DNA from: Rhinopomastus cyanomelas
Taxonomy: Eukaryota > Chordata > Aves > Bucerotiformes > Rhinopomastidae
Assembly (NCBI GenBank): GCA_013400115.1
Contig: VXBP01005586.1
Coordinates: 1,063,537 to 1,127,536 of the forward strand
Reading direction: 5' to 3'
Length of the DNA: 64,000 bases
Position 1 is the stretch's first letter, and the number at the start of each line of letters is the position of its first letter. Position numbers and translations under genes: made by a program. Below, in pieces: positions 39,687 through 52,000 of this stretch. Under the pieces are notes generated by a model. That model did not search any database, was not told the origin of the DNA, and worked only from the letters and a program-made list of their open reading frames with translations.

Positions 39687-40008
39687 TCAACAGATGTCAT
39701 CTACAAGTTTTGCCCCGTTAATGCCACGATAGGTTACCCTGCTGGGCCGAACTAAGACCCCGTGGTTCAGCTTGCAGGTGAAATAGCGCTTCTCCCCGAC
39801 AGAGCCATCGTTCTTTCCCTTGGCACTCCTGAGTTCCAGTCCCAGCCATATCCCCGGTGCAAAGTCTGTGGGACCAATGTACCTAATTGTCCCCATTTCA
39901 TTGGAGCTTGTCAGAAGAACCTGAGAGCCTTCGTGGAGCTTCACTGGTCCCTCAGGGTTAGCTGTAGTGGTGTTACTCCAGCTGCGCCGTAACACAGAGC
40001 TCTTGGAT
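39687..40008 (-). CDS. CLIP4: CLIP4 last exon: CAP-Gly 3 and stop
   Basis: The acceptor on the - strand is TTTTCTTTGTCTGACCAG just above 40008. The exon starts with the last base of a split Arg codon. It encodes SKSSVLRRSWSN, VKLHEGSQVLLTSSNEMG, TIRYIGPTDFAPGIWLGLEL, GKNDGSVGEKRYFTC and the C-terminus INGAKLVDDIC, then TGA at 39687-39689. It keeps the canonical GKNDG tubulin-tail-binding motif. An open frame continues to 40049 but is intronic beyond 40008. Confidence 0.95.
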
Positions 40009-43000
40009 CTGGTCAGACAAAGAAAATTGGGTGGTTTCTTCCAAGGCAAACTGGTAATTCAGTGAATTTTTAAAAACTGAAAAATAAATCTAATAGCTTT
40101 TTAAGAAGATGGTGTTTGAGCTCATGTCAGCAGCAAGACTTGTAATCGCATGAGCAGGTTAGTACACACAGCAGTCTGAAATGCTTGGAAAATCGATTTG
40201 CTTTCACCTGACACCAGGATTCTGGCCACAGAGGATTGTTCAGTTAGGCAGTAAAAACATTTTGCTTGGGGCTTGAAAGAGTTTAGACAAAGAATTTTTA
40301 ACATGGAAGGAGTGTGGATCACCAGGACAAAGCAAAGCCCTTTAACACCACCCTCTGAACATCACCCATCTGTATGACAACGCGGAGAAGATGCAGTGAC
40401 AAATGACTGGGAAACAGTTTTACTGCCAACCTGCATCCAAGGGCTGTAACTCCCAGACACCCTCAGGAAAATGATCTGCTACTAGTCCATTTTGAAATGA
40501 AAACAGTCATCGTGTAAAGGTCTAGATACTAAACAGGCATAAAGAGCTGCTTTTGACCCACAAATGGTAACAGCTTACCCAAACATTTTAAACTCACCTA
40601 ACAAAGGAGTTTCTTCTATTTCTCTCTCTCTGCGAAGATGCAGATGTGGTGCTTAGGCTGCGTCTAAAGCCTAAGGGGAAAGGTGAATAGGTTAAGCAGG
40701 ATTTCTTGGAGACAGAACCCCACACCAGCTACAGCAGTTCATACTCTCTGCAGGGCTTTTCCAATGCTGCTTTCATAGCAATTGCTACACATGATCGTGT
40801 ACAAGTTGGACATCAACCGAAAGCGCTCATGACAATGACTGTAACACCCTCACGCTTTCAGAAAGGACAGAAATTCCGCTAAACGAACCAAGGAGGGGAG
40901 TCTGAAGCAGCCTATTCACAAAACCCTCAGGTTAAGGAAGAAGAAAAATAACTATTTCCAGAATCTCACAAAACCTTTGTGATTTCCTATGGACCCCCAC
41001 ACACCCCCTTCATCAACCTCAAGTTGGACTAAGGAGCAGGTTCATTTTATGGTTAGGTCCATCTTCAGGATGGGCTGGCCTTTCGTTTCCTTGAAAATCT
41101 GTTGGGCTTTCACAGAAATTGGCTTTGTGCAGTGGGTTCTGGTTGTAGGTTGGCAGCCTGGGGTAGGGCCACCTAAGCCAAAACAGTGTCTTATGCTTGT
41201 ACCTGGAAAAGTGTGATTTGTTCTACTTGATGGAGACTCTGAGAGAGAATCCAGAGAACCTGTTAGTCTGAAAAGCAATAACACAACAAAGAAGTCATTT
41301 CAACTCTACTCTGAAAGAAACTACTCTTGAAGTCCTGCTTGTTAAATGTTGATTGGAGTTCTGAGTCTTTCTCTACTCACTCTCAAGCTAAACCACTAAC
41401 CTTCAGCTGAAATCAGGCTGGTATGCAAGAGATGCCCAGGGCAAACCAGTTTATTCAAGTTACTTCCCTTTTACTCAGCAAGAAAGCAAGTGCAACTGTG
41501 AGACAAATTCTTTAACAGTTTGTTTGAGCTTGGACAAAGCGAAAAGCAAGGACACGTCTAGCAGAGTAACTAGATACAAATACGAGAGGAGAAAGCACCG
41601 TGCTCCTCAGACGTTCCTACTGAAACCTAACAAAGGAGCTACAAAGTGCTGGATGCTTTGCTTCCTCTGTGTAGTTAGCTGGAATAAGACTAGAATTTCC
41701 TGCTGTGTCTAAGAGCAACTTCCTTTTACGACTACAGTTAACTTCTCCCATCAGGACTGGCTGGTGACAGAAAGGTTTAATGCACACAGACTGTATCAGA
41801 AATGGAGGCCCTGGAATGAAAATACCTGAAGTGGCTGCAAGAGAAACAGCTGCATTTCCAGTTTATACTCTGCTTTCAGAAAGCTGATCTAAACCCCACC
41901 AGGTTTTTACTGGAGGTTATAAATTTCCATTAGCAGAAGAAAACACTTAGCCCTCCCTGTAAAACCTTGTTTCCCACTGGAACTGTATTAAGAAAAGCAA
42001 CTGGCCACACAAGTACTACAAGAGGTGCGGTGCTTACCTCTGTACACGGGATGGTGGTGCAAATATACCGTATCTGGGAAGACAACTGAAGTACTGAACG
42101 CCTCCCACGGAACCATTGTTCTTCCCGTGAGGCTTGTCCAGTTCAATTCCACACCAGAATCCTGCGTTTCAAAACAGTGAAGCCATGGGATTTTGAACCA
42201 AACACCACAGGTTTTAATTCACCCCGCCAGCCAGCACAGTTGTTACTCACCCACAGCAAGGGAAACAGTTTCTAGCTGGGAACTGGGTAAAGCCTGTGAC
42301 TGTTGATACGTACGTTATGAAATAACTGTCTACGTAACTATGCAGCCATCTTGTCAGAACCGGTCTAAAAGCCCAACACCTCGGCTTTTCTCTGCCTTCC
42401 AGAAACCAGACATTTTCATTCCTGTAGCAAGGGCAAAGCCTTGGGGACGTCAAAGCCAAACAGAACTTTACTGAATCTAACAGTTGCTATTGGACAAAAA
42501 GGAGAGAGGAAAGAGCAGCAGTGGTGGGTGAAAGTTTCTCTTTTCAGTCCTGTGGCCGCAGGTTTATGCCTCATCTGAGATCATCAAGAGTAAAATTAAA
42601 GTTTTGATATTAATTCATTCCTCCTCTCCATCTAGCAAGTTATAATGACTACAAACTGCAAGGCTGGCTGTATGATCTTGGGAGAAGGGTGTAAGAATCA
42701 GAACTGGCCAGCAGCTCATCTCGTACAGAGCACTGCACAGCGTCAAGATGTTAATAAGCCTGATCATTCATAACCTGTGATAAATGGGAGCTAATTATGT
42801 AAAGGTGCTAAATTTTATACTCCATTAGCAGGCCTTATGCTATCCATCCCCAAAAGATTCAAAATTTAATTCAAGTCACTTGGTACTAAGGCACTGGATA
42901 AAATGGCAATTCCAATTATCAGCTCAAGAAGTGCAGGAATGGCAGCTTATGAGTTAGAAGGGCTTGGTACATCACACGTTTTCCCCTTCCTGGTTTAGAA

Positions 43001-46000
43001 TTAAATGCAGGTCTGCACTGCAGCAAAAGAAATAAAGTTTGGTTAACTTCCAGGGGTTTGGTAGTGGTTAGATCTAAATACTTCAACATGTGCGTTACAC
43101 TTGCTGTAAATTACTGGGTTTGCAAAAGGTGCAGATCTGTCACCTTTCCAACCTCACTTCTCAAAAAATCCAGCAGGAGCAGGGAGGTGACGGTCCCCCT
43201 GTACTCAGCACTGGTGAGGCTACACCTTGAGTACCGTGTCCAGTTTTGGACACCTCAGTGCGAGGGAGACATCGAGGTGCTGGAGCAAGTGCAGAGGAGG
43301 GGAACAAAGCTGGTGACGGGCCTAGAGAATGAATCTGATGAGAAGAGATTGAGAGAGTTGGGGCTGTGTAGTTTGAGGAAGAGGAGGCTTAGAGGAGACC
43401 TCATCGCTCTCTACAACTATCTGAAAGGACATTGGAGAGATGTTGGTGCTGGTCTCTTCTCACAGGTAATTGGCAGCAGAACCAAAGGGAAGGGTTTCAA
43501 GCTCCAACAGGTTAGGTTTAGATTGGACATCAGGAACAAACTGTGAGTGGTCAGGCACTGGAATGGGCTGCCCAGGGTGGTGGCTGAGTCGCCATCTCTG
43601 GCTGAGTTTAAAAGACGCTTAGATGGGATTTATGATTTAGGGGTGAACTTGTAGAGTAGGACTGATGGTTAGACTAGATGATCCTAAGGGTCTTTTTCAA
43701 CCTGATGCTTGTGTGACTCTGTGAAATTTTGTTCCCTAATTTGGAGCAGAGAGGGAGGAGACCTTGCGCTGTCAAACAGCTTTCATATTTCTACACGCGT
43801 TAAGAGCCTATTTGAAAACCACTCCTTATCTCAGTGTCTGTACTGTGAGCAACAACGAGAAGGTGACAGTCACCTCAGCACAATTATCACGCATGTCAAA
43901 TCAGTTACTCATAGTATGTTAAGCAAGGTCAGCCAAGGACAGTGGAACTGTGGGGTGGGATGAGAGTGACAAAGGACACAGTTTGTCCCTCAAACTCACA
44001 TTCTCTCATTTTCTTGAAATGCCACCAAGTGTCAAGGCAGAGCACTGCCACGCACCAGTCCAGCCAATGGAACTCAACCCCATTTCAACCAGGTACTTTC
44101 ACCACCACTCATCAACCATCATTGGGTTTCATTACTCTTGCAATAAGATTAAAGACAAGAACATAAAGAACAGAGCATCTGCTTACAAAAATACAGAAAT
44201 CAGTAATTAGATTCCAGAATTTAGAACTCCCTTCCACTTGAATAATAACTGCTTTTACTTTCCTTTTAGCAAAGGGAAAGTAGAGAGGATTTGAAAGGCA
44301 CTAGGGTGAGAAAATGGTGGTAGGGTTTGAGGCTTTCTAAGATGACAGAATCATAAAATGTTAGGGATTGGAAGGGACCTCAAAAGATCATCTAGTCCAA
44401 TAGCCCTGACACAACAGGATCACACCTAGACCAAGTCACACAGGAACACATCCAGGTGGGTCTTAAACTTCTCCAGTGAAGGAGACTCCACAACCTCCCT
44501 GGGCAGCCTGTTCCAGTGCTTTGTCACCCTCAATGGGAAGAAGTTCCTTCTCATACCGATGTGGAACCTCCTATGTTCCAGCTCACACCCATTGCCCCTT
44601 GTCCTGTCTTTGGATGCCACTGAGCAGAGCCTGGCTCCATCCTCCTGATATGCACTTTTCACATATTTATAACCATTAATGAGGTCAGTCTCATTTTTCC
44701 CAAACTGAGAGACCCAGCTCCCTCAGCCTTTCCTCATCAGGGAGATGCTCTACTCCATCTTTGTGACTGTGCACTGGACTCTCTCCAACAGTTCTGTTTC
44801 CTTCTGGAATTGAGGGGCCCACTGAAGTGCTGGGGCATGCCCAAAGATGGGCAATGGCACTGGTGAAGTGTCTAGAGCACAAGTCCTACAAATGATTCTG
44901 TGCCACCTGAAGTCTCAACATCAAAATATTTCTCCTAATTAAGCTGTGTGAGTGGACAAGTCAAAGTCACACATCAAACCAGTATTTTGTCCTGGCCGTC
45001 ACATTAAAGTAAAAAGAAAGAAGGAACTTTAAAACAGAATAGTACATTTTCGAGGAAGTGAGGACAAAGATGGAGTTCTCTTCATGTTCCTGTCCTTGCA
45101 TGTAAGCTATGTCACATCGATTCTTCAACACACACACACACACAAGAACACAGCAAATACCTGGTGCAAATTTTGTCATCCCATAGAATCTAACGGTGCC
45201 TGTTCTCTGTCCCACCACCAGTACTCTGTCTCCAACCTGAATTTCTCCTTCATCAAAAGGATTTTTTCTTGTCACTGGAGAAGAACTATATGGTCCTGAA
45301 AAAAAAAAAGACAAGATCTGAAATTATTGACATGATAACTACAACTTTAGCAAGTGAGCCAACTGATCAGGGAACAGAGCAGCTATTGATAGCACAGGGC
45401 ACCCTTAACGCTTGGCGAGTCACTGCAAGTTCTGCTTACGCAAAAAGCTGCTTCGCTTCAGCACAAAAACTGTGGCCTTCACCTTTTGGCTGCAGAGGAA
45501 AGGCTACCCAACTGTGAGAATTGTCTTCCTCTTGAAGATGTTCTAATAAAACTGTGTAGAATTTACCACGCTACTTCCCAAGCGTCTCCCCTGATCTCAC
45601 TCTGAAACAGCACAAGTAGCTGTACGCAAGCACTCCGTGCAGCAGTGAACTCCCACCTGCGGCCATACACCTCGACAAACCAGACCATACCAGCACTGAT
45701 TCTAGATGAGGCACAAGACACTCTAGTCACTGCCTGTTTATTGCTGCTAACTGAGTTCTGCTTCTTGGAGTAATTCTGTTTGCCTTCCAAGGAGGTAGTA
45801 GAAGAGGAAGAGCTGCTGTACCCAGGAAAACCTACAAGGCGTAAACGGAAATAGTCCTTCAGAAATCACGTTTGGAAAGGGACAGGTTACACAGAAGGGA
45901 AAGCTTCTGTAAGAAGTTAGTTCTGCTGTCCACAGTGGTCAGACTTCAAAGTAAAGAGCCACAAGCAGAAGCTGTTAAGCAGCATTTACACAAACACTCA

Positions 46001-49000
46001 TCAAGAGTGCCCTAGGTGTGCCTGACTCTGCCTTGGGAATAAGGTGACAGGGGAGTATTGGAAGAGGGCAATAGCCCCTTCTTTATTACTTTTTGGAAGT
46101 CCTTCTAAACAGTCCCAAGCTTATTTATTAAAGTAAGGGAGCCTTAATAATAAGACATTATACTACCACACTTCTAGCATCCAGTCTATTAAAGATTTGA
46201 TGAGAAGTGGAAGGAAGGTGATATTATGTCAGTGAATTATTGTCTGGATTAAATTGTCTGGCTATTCCATTACATACTGTATTAATATTAAAATCTGTGC
46301 TATAAAATAAGAATGGGAAATAAATCACTTTTATCTCCATTTGCAAATCTTGATGTCTAAACTGTCCAATAAGACTTATGTTCAGCTTTTCCTCCTTCCT
46401 TCTCAAGGCTCTCCTGCACTCTCCTCTCTCCTACTCCCTTCTACCCGAAATGAAGCAGGGTACCAGAAGCCACGTCCACACCTCAGTTTCTCAGCATGTA
46501 AAACTAAGATAATATTGCTTATCAAACTTGCAAGAATTCTAAGAGACTTAATTCATTTGTTTTCACACAGCACCTCGGTATCAACACAGGCTTAGAGCAC
46601 TGAATATAATTAAATCCTCCAGTTCAGCAAAACAGTAAATAACTGTAGAAAGACAAAGGCCACAGGTTAAACAAAAGCTTTGGCACGTGGGGACTGAACT
46701 CTACAGACTCAAACGTTCTGGCCGCAACTACGCTACAATGAACCACAATGAAGCAAACGTGACTAAACAAACCCACAACTCCAAGTTATAAACATAGGCG
46801 AGTGTTTGTAAACACACGCTACAAGTTCCTATTGAGAGGTCAGGCCAGCAATGGAGTCACTGGAGGTCAGTGCACCTGGAGTTCTCACATGAGAGCAACT
46901 GCTGGAACTAAAGCAGTCACTGAAGTGCTTCATGTTGTGCGAAATCCTGGGACAAGGAAGAGCAGAAGGAACTTCAGCGGGTCCTTTAATCCACTACAGC
47001 CTGTCTTCCGTTTCGCAACAGCATGACATACGTGACTCCTGTTTACCTTGTAATACTCAGTATCCCCACAGCCTATTCTACAAGCTGTTACCAGGCAGGT
47101 CATTCTCAGGGTGCACTTACACAGTTCACTGCTGCAGACCTGCTGTACGACTCCTCTCCATCATTTCTCCCCCATCCCTAAGGCTTTTTTATTTATGTGT
47201 CAAGTGTCTGCGGGAGGCTGGGGTTTAAAAACCAAACAAAAAACACCCAAGAACACCACAAAACAACACAGACTCAGCACAAACTCCAGGAAAAGCTCAA
47301 GCTGAAACACTCTTCTTATTTGACAAAGGACTGCTGCCACTTGCTTTCTATGTTAGACGCTGGATTTTCCTGAAGGTCCTGGACCTGCCTTATGGCAGTA
47401 TCCTCTAAATAACTAAATCCCCAAATGAGGCTTCACATCACTTAGAGCCTGCAAAGCCTCCGGAGTCCTATTCATTGTGGAGTCACACAGTATCCACCAA
47501 ACAGAGACAACGTACTGCCAGCTACCCTCATTGTGTGACCAGAACTTGAAAACCAAGTCATTAATTAATGTGCTTTCTGTGAACAAAACGTTGGAAACTT
47601 CTGCCTGCACAAGTTTTTACCTTGCCTCTGAAAAAGGCATCAGATAGGACAGTGTTTAAATATCTTACACTAGCCTCTTCCCCGGGTCTCCTCCTCACAA
47701 CTGTTCACTGACAGAGGATATAAATAGATGCTTTTCTTCAAAGGAGGCACATTCAAATTCACACCTCAAATTATTTCAAAGAACTACTGCTTTCATCAAC
47801 AATTCTAGCATGATTTTATGCACAAAACCTCAAAGGAGACTCAATTTTTACAGTTTGTTAAAGACAGCCTTTAAAGTGAAGTCCTTTAATGTTTACAGTT
47901 CAGCAAACAAACAAAACACTAATGCAACAGAAGTCACCATCCAATTCTGAAGCTAGAAAATGATTCATCTGTAAAAAGATGTTTTGTTTTTTTTTGAAAG
48001 CCAGAGTTTCTTTTTTCATATTTGAAGCTTGTTATTATAAGTCTGCCACGATACAGCACCACAGCAAAAAGTGCTGGGAGATGGAAACACATTAGTGCAG
48101 AGTCTTGAACATACAGAGACAGGAGAGAATGAAAATTCCATCAGAAGTTCTTCATTAAAATCTAAGCAGTAAGGATACTGGGGAAAAGGTCTCTCCCAGA
48201 AACCTACCAAGGTAATTGTGCAGATCCTCTGTAAGGTCATTTACAAAGAGACAGCTCTCAGATTTAAGGGCTAGTCTGTATTCCAGTCCATGTGTTGGGA
48301 CAGAAGCTGTCACCAAACCAACACAGAACTGCCAAAACAGTCACACAAACTGCTGTTGGTCCTAATAAACTGCCCGTGTGCAGCCACTGGGGGAACCGAA
48401 TGCAGCCAGGGAAGACAAGTTTTTTTTCTCTCTAGTGCAGGTCCAGGACTTTTACAGTTCCTGGGCAACATGATCCTGCTGCGGCAGGGAGATTGGACTA
48501 GATGATCTTTTGTAGTCCGTTCCAATCCCTAACGTTCTGAGATTCTGTAAGGCACCAATACTACCTCCTCTGTCCTACTCCAAAAGTTCCACAAAGTTGA
48601 AACAGCTTTTAAAAATCCTATTTACCATCTTTTGCAGGCACAGCTTTTCCCCTGTTAGCGGTCATAAAGTTGGTTTCAGCAGCACCGTCTTTCTTTGCCG
48701 TATTTAGGCCTATAAAAAAAACACACACAATTAAGTATAAACACCCTAAGAATGAACAACTTTACATGAAAATCATGTAGAAAACCAATCTGGTAGATTT
48801 GCAGAGTTGCATGGATAAAACCACACAATTCCTTAGACTCTTGATAAATGGGGAAAACGAGACTGTGGAGCTGTTTTGATGGATAAGAACAGATGTTAAG
48901 CCCCTTAACAGACTAAAAGTCCCAAAGTATCTTGCCAAACCATCAAGAATTTGTCTGCAAAATATTATGTGTCCATTGAAGTTTTACTTACATCTTTCAA

Positions 49001-52000
49001 ATGTCCATTTCCACTAAACACCTAACATCTGCTGTTACAGCACGTCAGGTGTAAGAGCAACTGGTATAAGGGGAAAAGCTGGAACACAGGAGGTTCCACC
49101 TGAGTATGAGAAGGAACTTCTTCGTGGTGAGGGTGACAGAGCCCTGGAATGGGTTGCCCAGGGGGATTGTGGAGTCTCCTTCTCTGGAGACATTTAAAGC
49201 TCATTTGGACATGTTCCTGTGCTACTTGATCTAGGTGATCCTGCTCTGGCAGGCGGGAGTGGACTAGATGATCTTTCAAGGTCCCATCCAATCCCTAATG
49301 TTCTGTGATTCTGTATAATTACACCATTTCTGCCTTAGAGATTACACAAAGAACTTTTGAGAGAGAGATTTGAGATAATGGCATCCAGTGACAGGACAAA
49401 AGGCAATGGGTGTAAGCTGGAACATAGGAGGTTCCACATAAACATGAATCACAGGACCTCCAGGGACACCGAGTCCAGCCTTTTATCCTAGTATCTAACC
49501 ACTAGACCATATCCCTAAGTGCCGCGTCCACTGGTTCCTTAAACACCTCCAGGGATGNCAGGGGGACTGGACTAGATGATCTTTTGAGGCCCCTTCCAAT
49601 CCCTAATGATTCTATGATAAAATCTTCACTCAGTCTACAAATAATAACAGAAAGTATGTCAGCACTACACTGAAGAGCCTACCTCTTGGAGCAGTGGTGT
49701 TGTGATCGGCATGAAAACTCGTCCTGACACATAAGTTATAATTTGCTAACAGTCATTTTGCATTTCAGACAGTTTCCTGCCCCAGCTCAATGAAGAACAA
49801 GCTTAACTGTGATTTATCCCCTCCCTGTCATGAAAGAAAAATCACATCTTCTTTAACTACATCTCTCAGTCTAATTCAGCTACAGGGACTGAACCAGTTA
49901 CAAACTGAACAGCAAAATGTTATGGTTTAGTCATTAAGGCATCAGATCAGAAAACTAGTGTTTTCTCTGTGATAACACACTTCTCACTTTGATCACAATA
50001 ATCTATTTCCTAAAAACTTGAAAAAGACCTGTTATTATCTTCATCAACCTGATGGATTATTGAAATCCAGCAGAAACAAATCAAATGTGACAATCTCTAC
50101 AGAGTACTCTGCAGCTTCTAACCAGACCTACAGCAGGCGCATTATGTTTCTTGGATCGTTACAAGCCAGCATATTGCAGGGAGGGAGTTTAAAGGAAAGA
50201 AATGGAATCCAGTGATGCACATAAACGCTGCAGAACAAAGTTCTACCTCTGCAGCTTCACCCTCCCACTCCAGTCAGGCGCGTTGATTCTGACAGACCTT
50301 TCGACTAAAGAACATCCTCCAAGCGGCATCTTGTGGATGCCTGTTAGTGGATGCAAGCTCTGCCGGGCAGATGATGTGGAACGCGCTTTTGTTTTTACCT
50401 AAAGCAAATATCAAACGTTTAAGGCTTACAGAGACAAAAATGCACCTTTGTGGCAGAATAGGTAGTTTAATCACAAACCTGTCTGGAACACAGCCTGTGA
50501 CAAAGGAAATGCTGCTTTCCTTCACAGTTTAATGAGTCACAAACAGTTCACAGCAAACTGAATCAAAACACTGAAAAATACTTTACACGAAAAAGTCAGC
50601 TTAGATCTGCTCCTGAGCAGCACTCCTAACAAACCAATTATTCTGAGAAGCTTTTTATGCAAGATGTCCACTTATAAATAGCTCTGATCTTATGCTAGTT
50701 GAACATAATTAAAGCTTACATCCCCCACAACCTGCGTAGACAAGAGTTTTACATAAACCATCCGAGATGCTGCCAAAATGCTCTCTTCCTCCAGCCTGGC
50801 ACACTGTTCCTGCACCCTGAGAATTGAGAATGTAGTGGTTTAGGGCGCTTGAGTAAATTCAGCAGGGATATATGTGTTATCTCTCGTGTACTAAACTCTG
50901 CTGCCTTAGTATAAGTCAGGGGTCCTCAGACTTTTTAAACAGGGGGCCGGTTCACTGTCCCTCAGACAGTGTCGGGGACCGGGCTATAGTTTGTGCTGCC
51001 TGGTTTGTCCTGCCTGGGAGCTGGAGGGAGGGAGGGAGAGATGGGGGAGCTGCCCACCTCGATGATGCCACTGCCCCCCCCTCCCCCCAGCCCGGCCGTG
51101 CAGTCGGCAGGAAGTCATCTGCAGCTGCTCAGTTCTCCCCCCCCATAAATCCCCACTGTAAATACCAGCGGGCCGCACTGGAGACCCTGGGGAGCCATAT
51201 CTGGCCCGCGGGCCAGGGTTCGAGGACCCCTGGTATAAGTCATCTAAACAGGGTTCAAAAGGCAAAATAAATACTAATGTGATTTATTTAATGACAATAA
51301 TTTGTAGCCAGTCACACTTAGGGCCAGATTATACATGGTGGGCACTGTGCCTGTACTCCAAACACCTTGGAACCTGAACAGACAAAAAAATGCCTCAGTC
51401 TTACTTGACTAGGAGTAAACTAGGATTAAGTAATTTCAGCAGACGACTAAGAAACAAAACCAGAGCCACGGACTGAGCCTGTAACTGTGGCAATATTACA
51501 AGGACATCCTTCTAATTTACTTATAGTTTTATTCAGATAATTAGCAGATAAACCACAATCAGTTAAATAGTTCTCTAATCATTCCTCCAGGAAATAAACT
51601 CAATTTTTTCAATTTCTATATATGAAAGTATCTGAAGATTAGTTTCTATATATTCACTGATTTCAGAGAGGTGTTTTAAGTTACCCAGGATTATCTTAGT
51701 AAACAGAGTCACATTAAGCTGAAACATTTAACTGATATCACAGCCAGGCAGAAATTACTCTAATGGCTCACGAATAACTGTTGTGGTGAACTTTTTTTCC
51801 TCCAAGCTGCCAGAGCAGATCAGATCAGTCCAATAACTAAAGATCCTATATACACACAACATCCTTTCATTACCAGTTCACAGGCCCAGTGTACTTCTGA
51901 TAATGAGAACACGCAGGTAATCAATATCACCTTCCCATCGCAAGTGATCAACTAATGCCAAACGAGTATCTCAATACAAAACTGCACAGTATTGGTGCCA

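Larger units (their letters stand above)
40009..42037 (-). other. CLIP4: CLIP4 introns between CAP-Gly 2 and CAP-Gly 3 exons
   Basis: Apart from the two small linker exons at 40598-40670 and 41203-41267, nothing is recognisable. No CR1 copy was seen here, unlike the introns further upstream in the gene. Confidence 0.7.
42162..45160 (-). other. CLIP4: CLIP4 intron splitting CAP-Gly 2
   Basis: This 3-kb intron contains two CR1 copies in opposite orientations (43145-43725 and 44346-44893, annotated separately) and a short CA microsatellite near its 5' end. No other exon is evident. Confidence 0.75.

Noticed and set aside
43058..43546. 162-codon open frame on the + strand
   Set aside because: From about 43145 it is CR1 ORF2 sequence. 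The N-terminal part is flanking DNA, so it is not a host gene.
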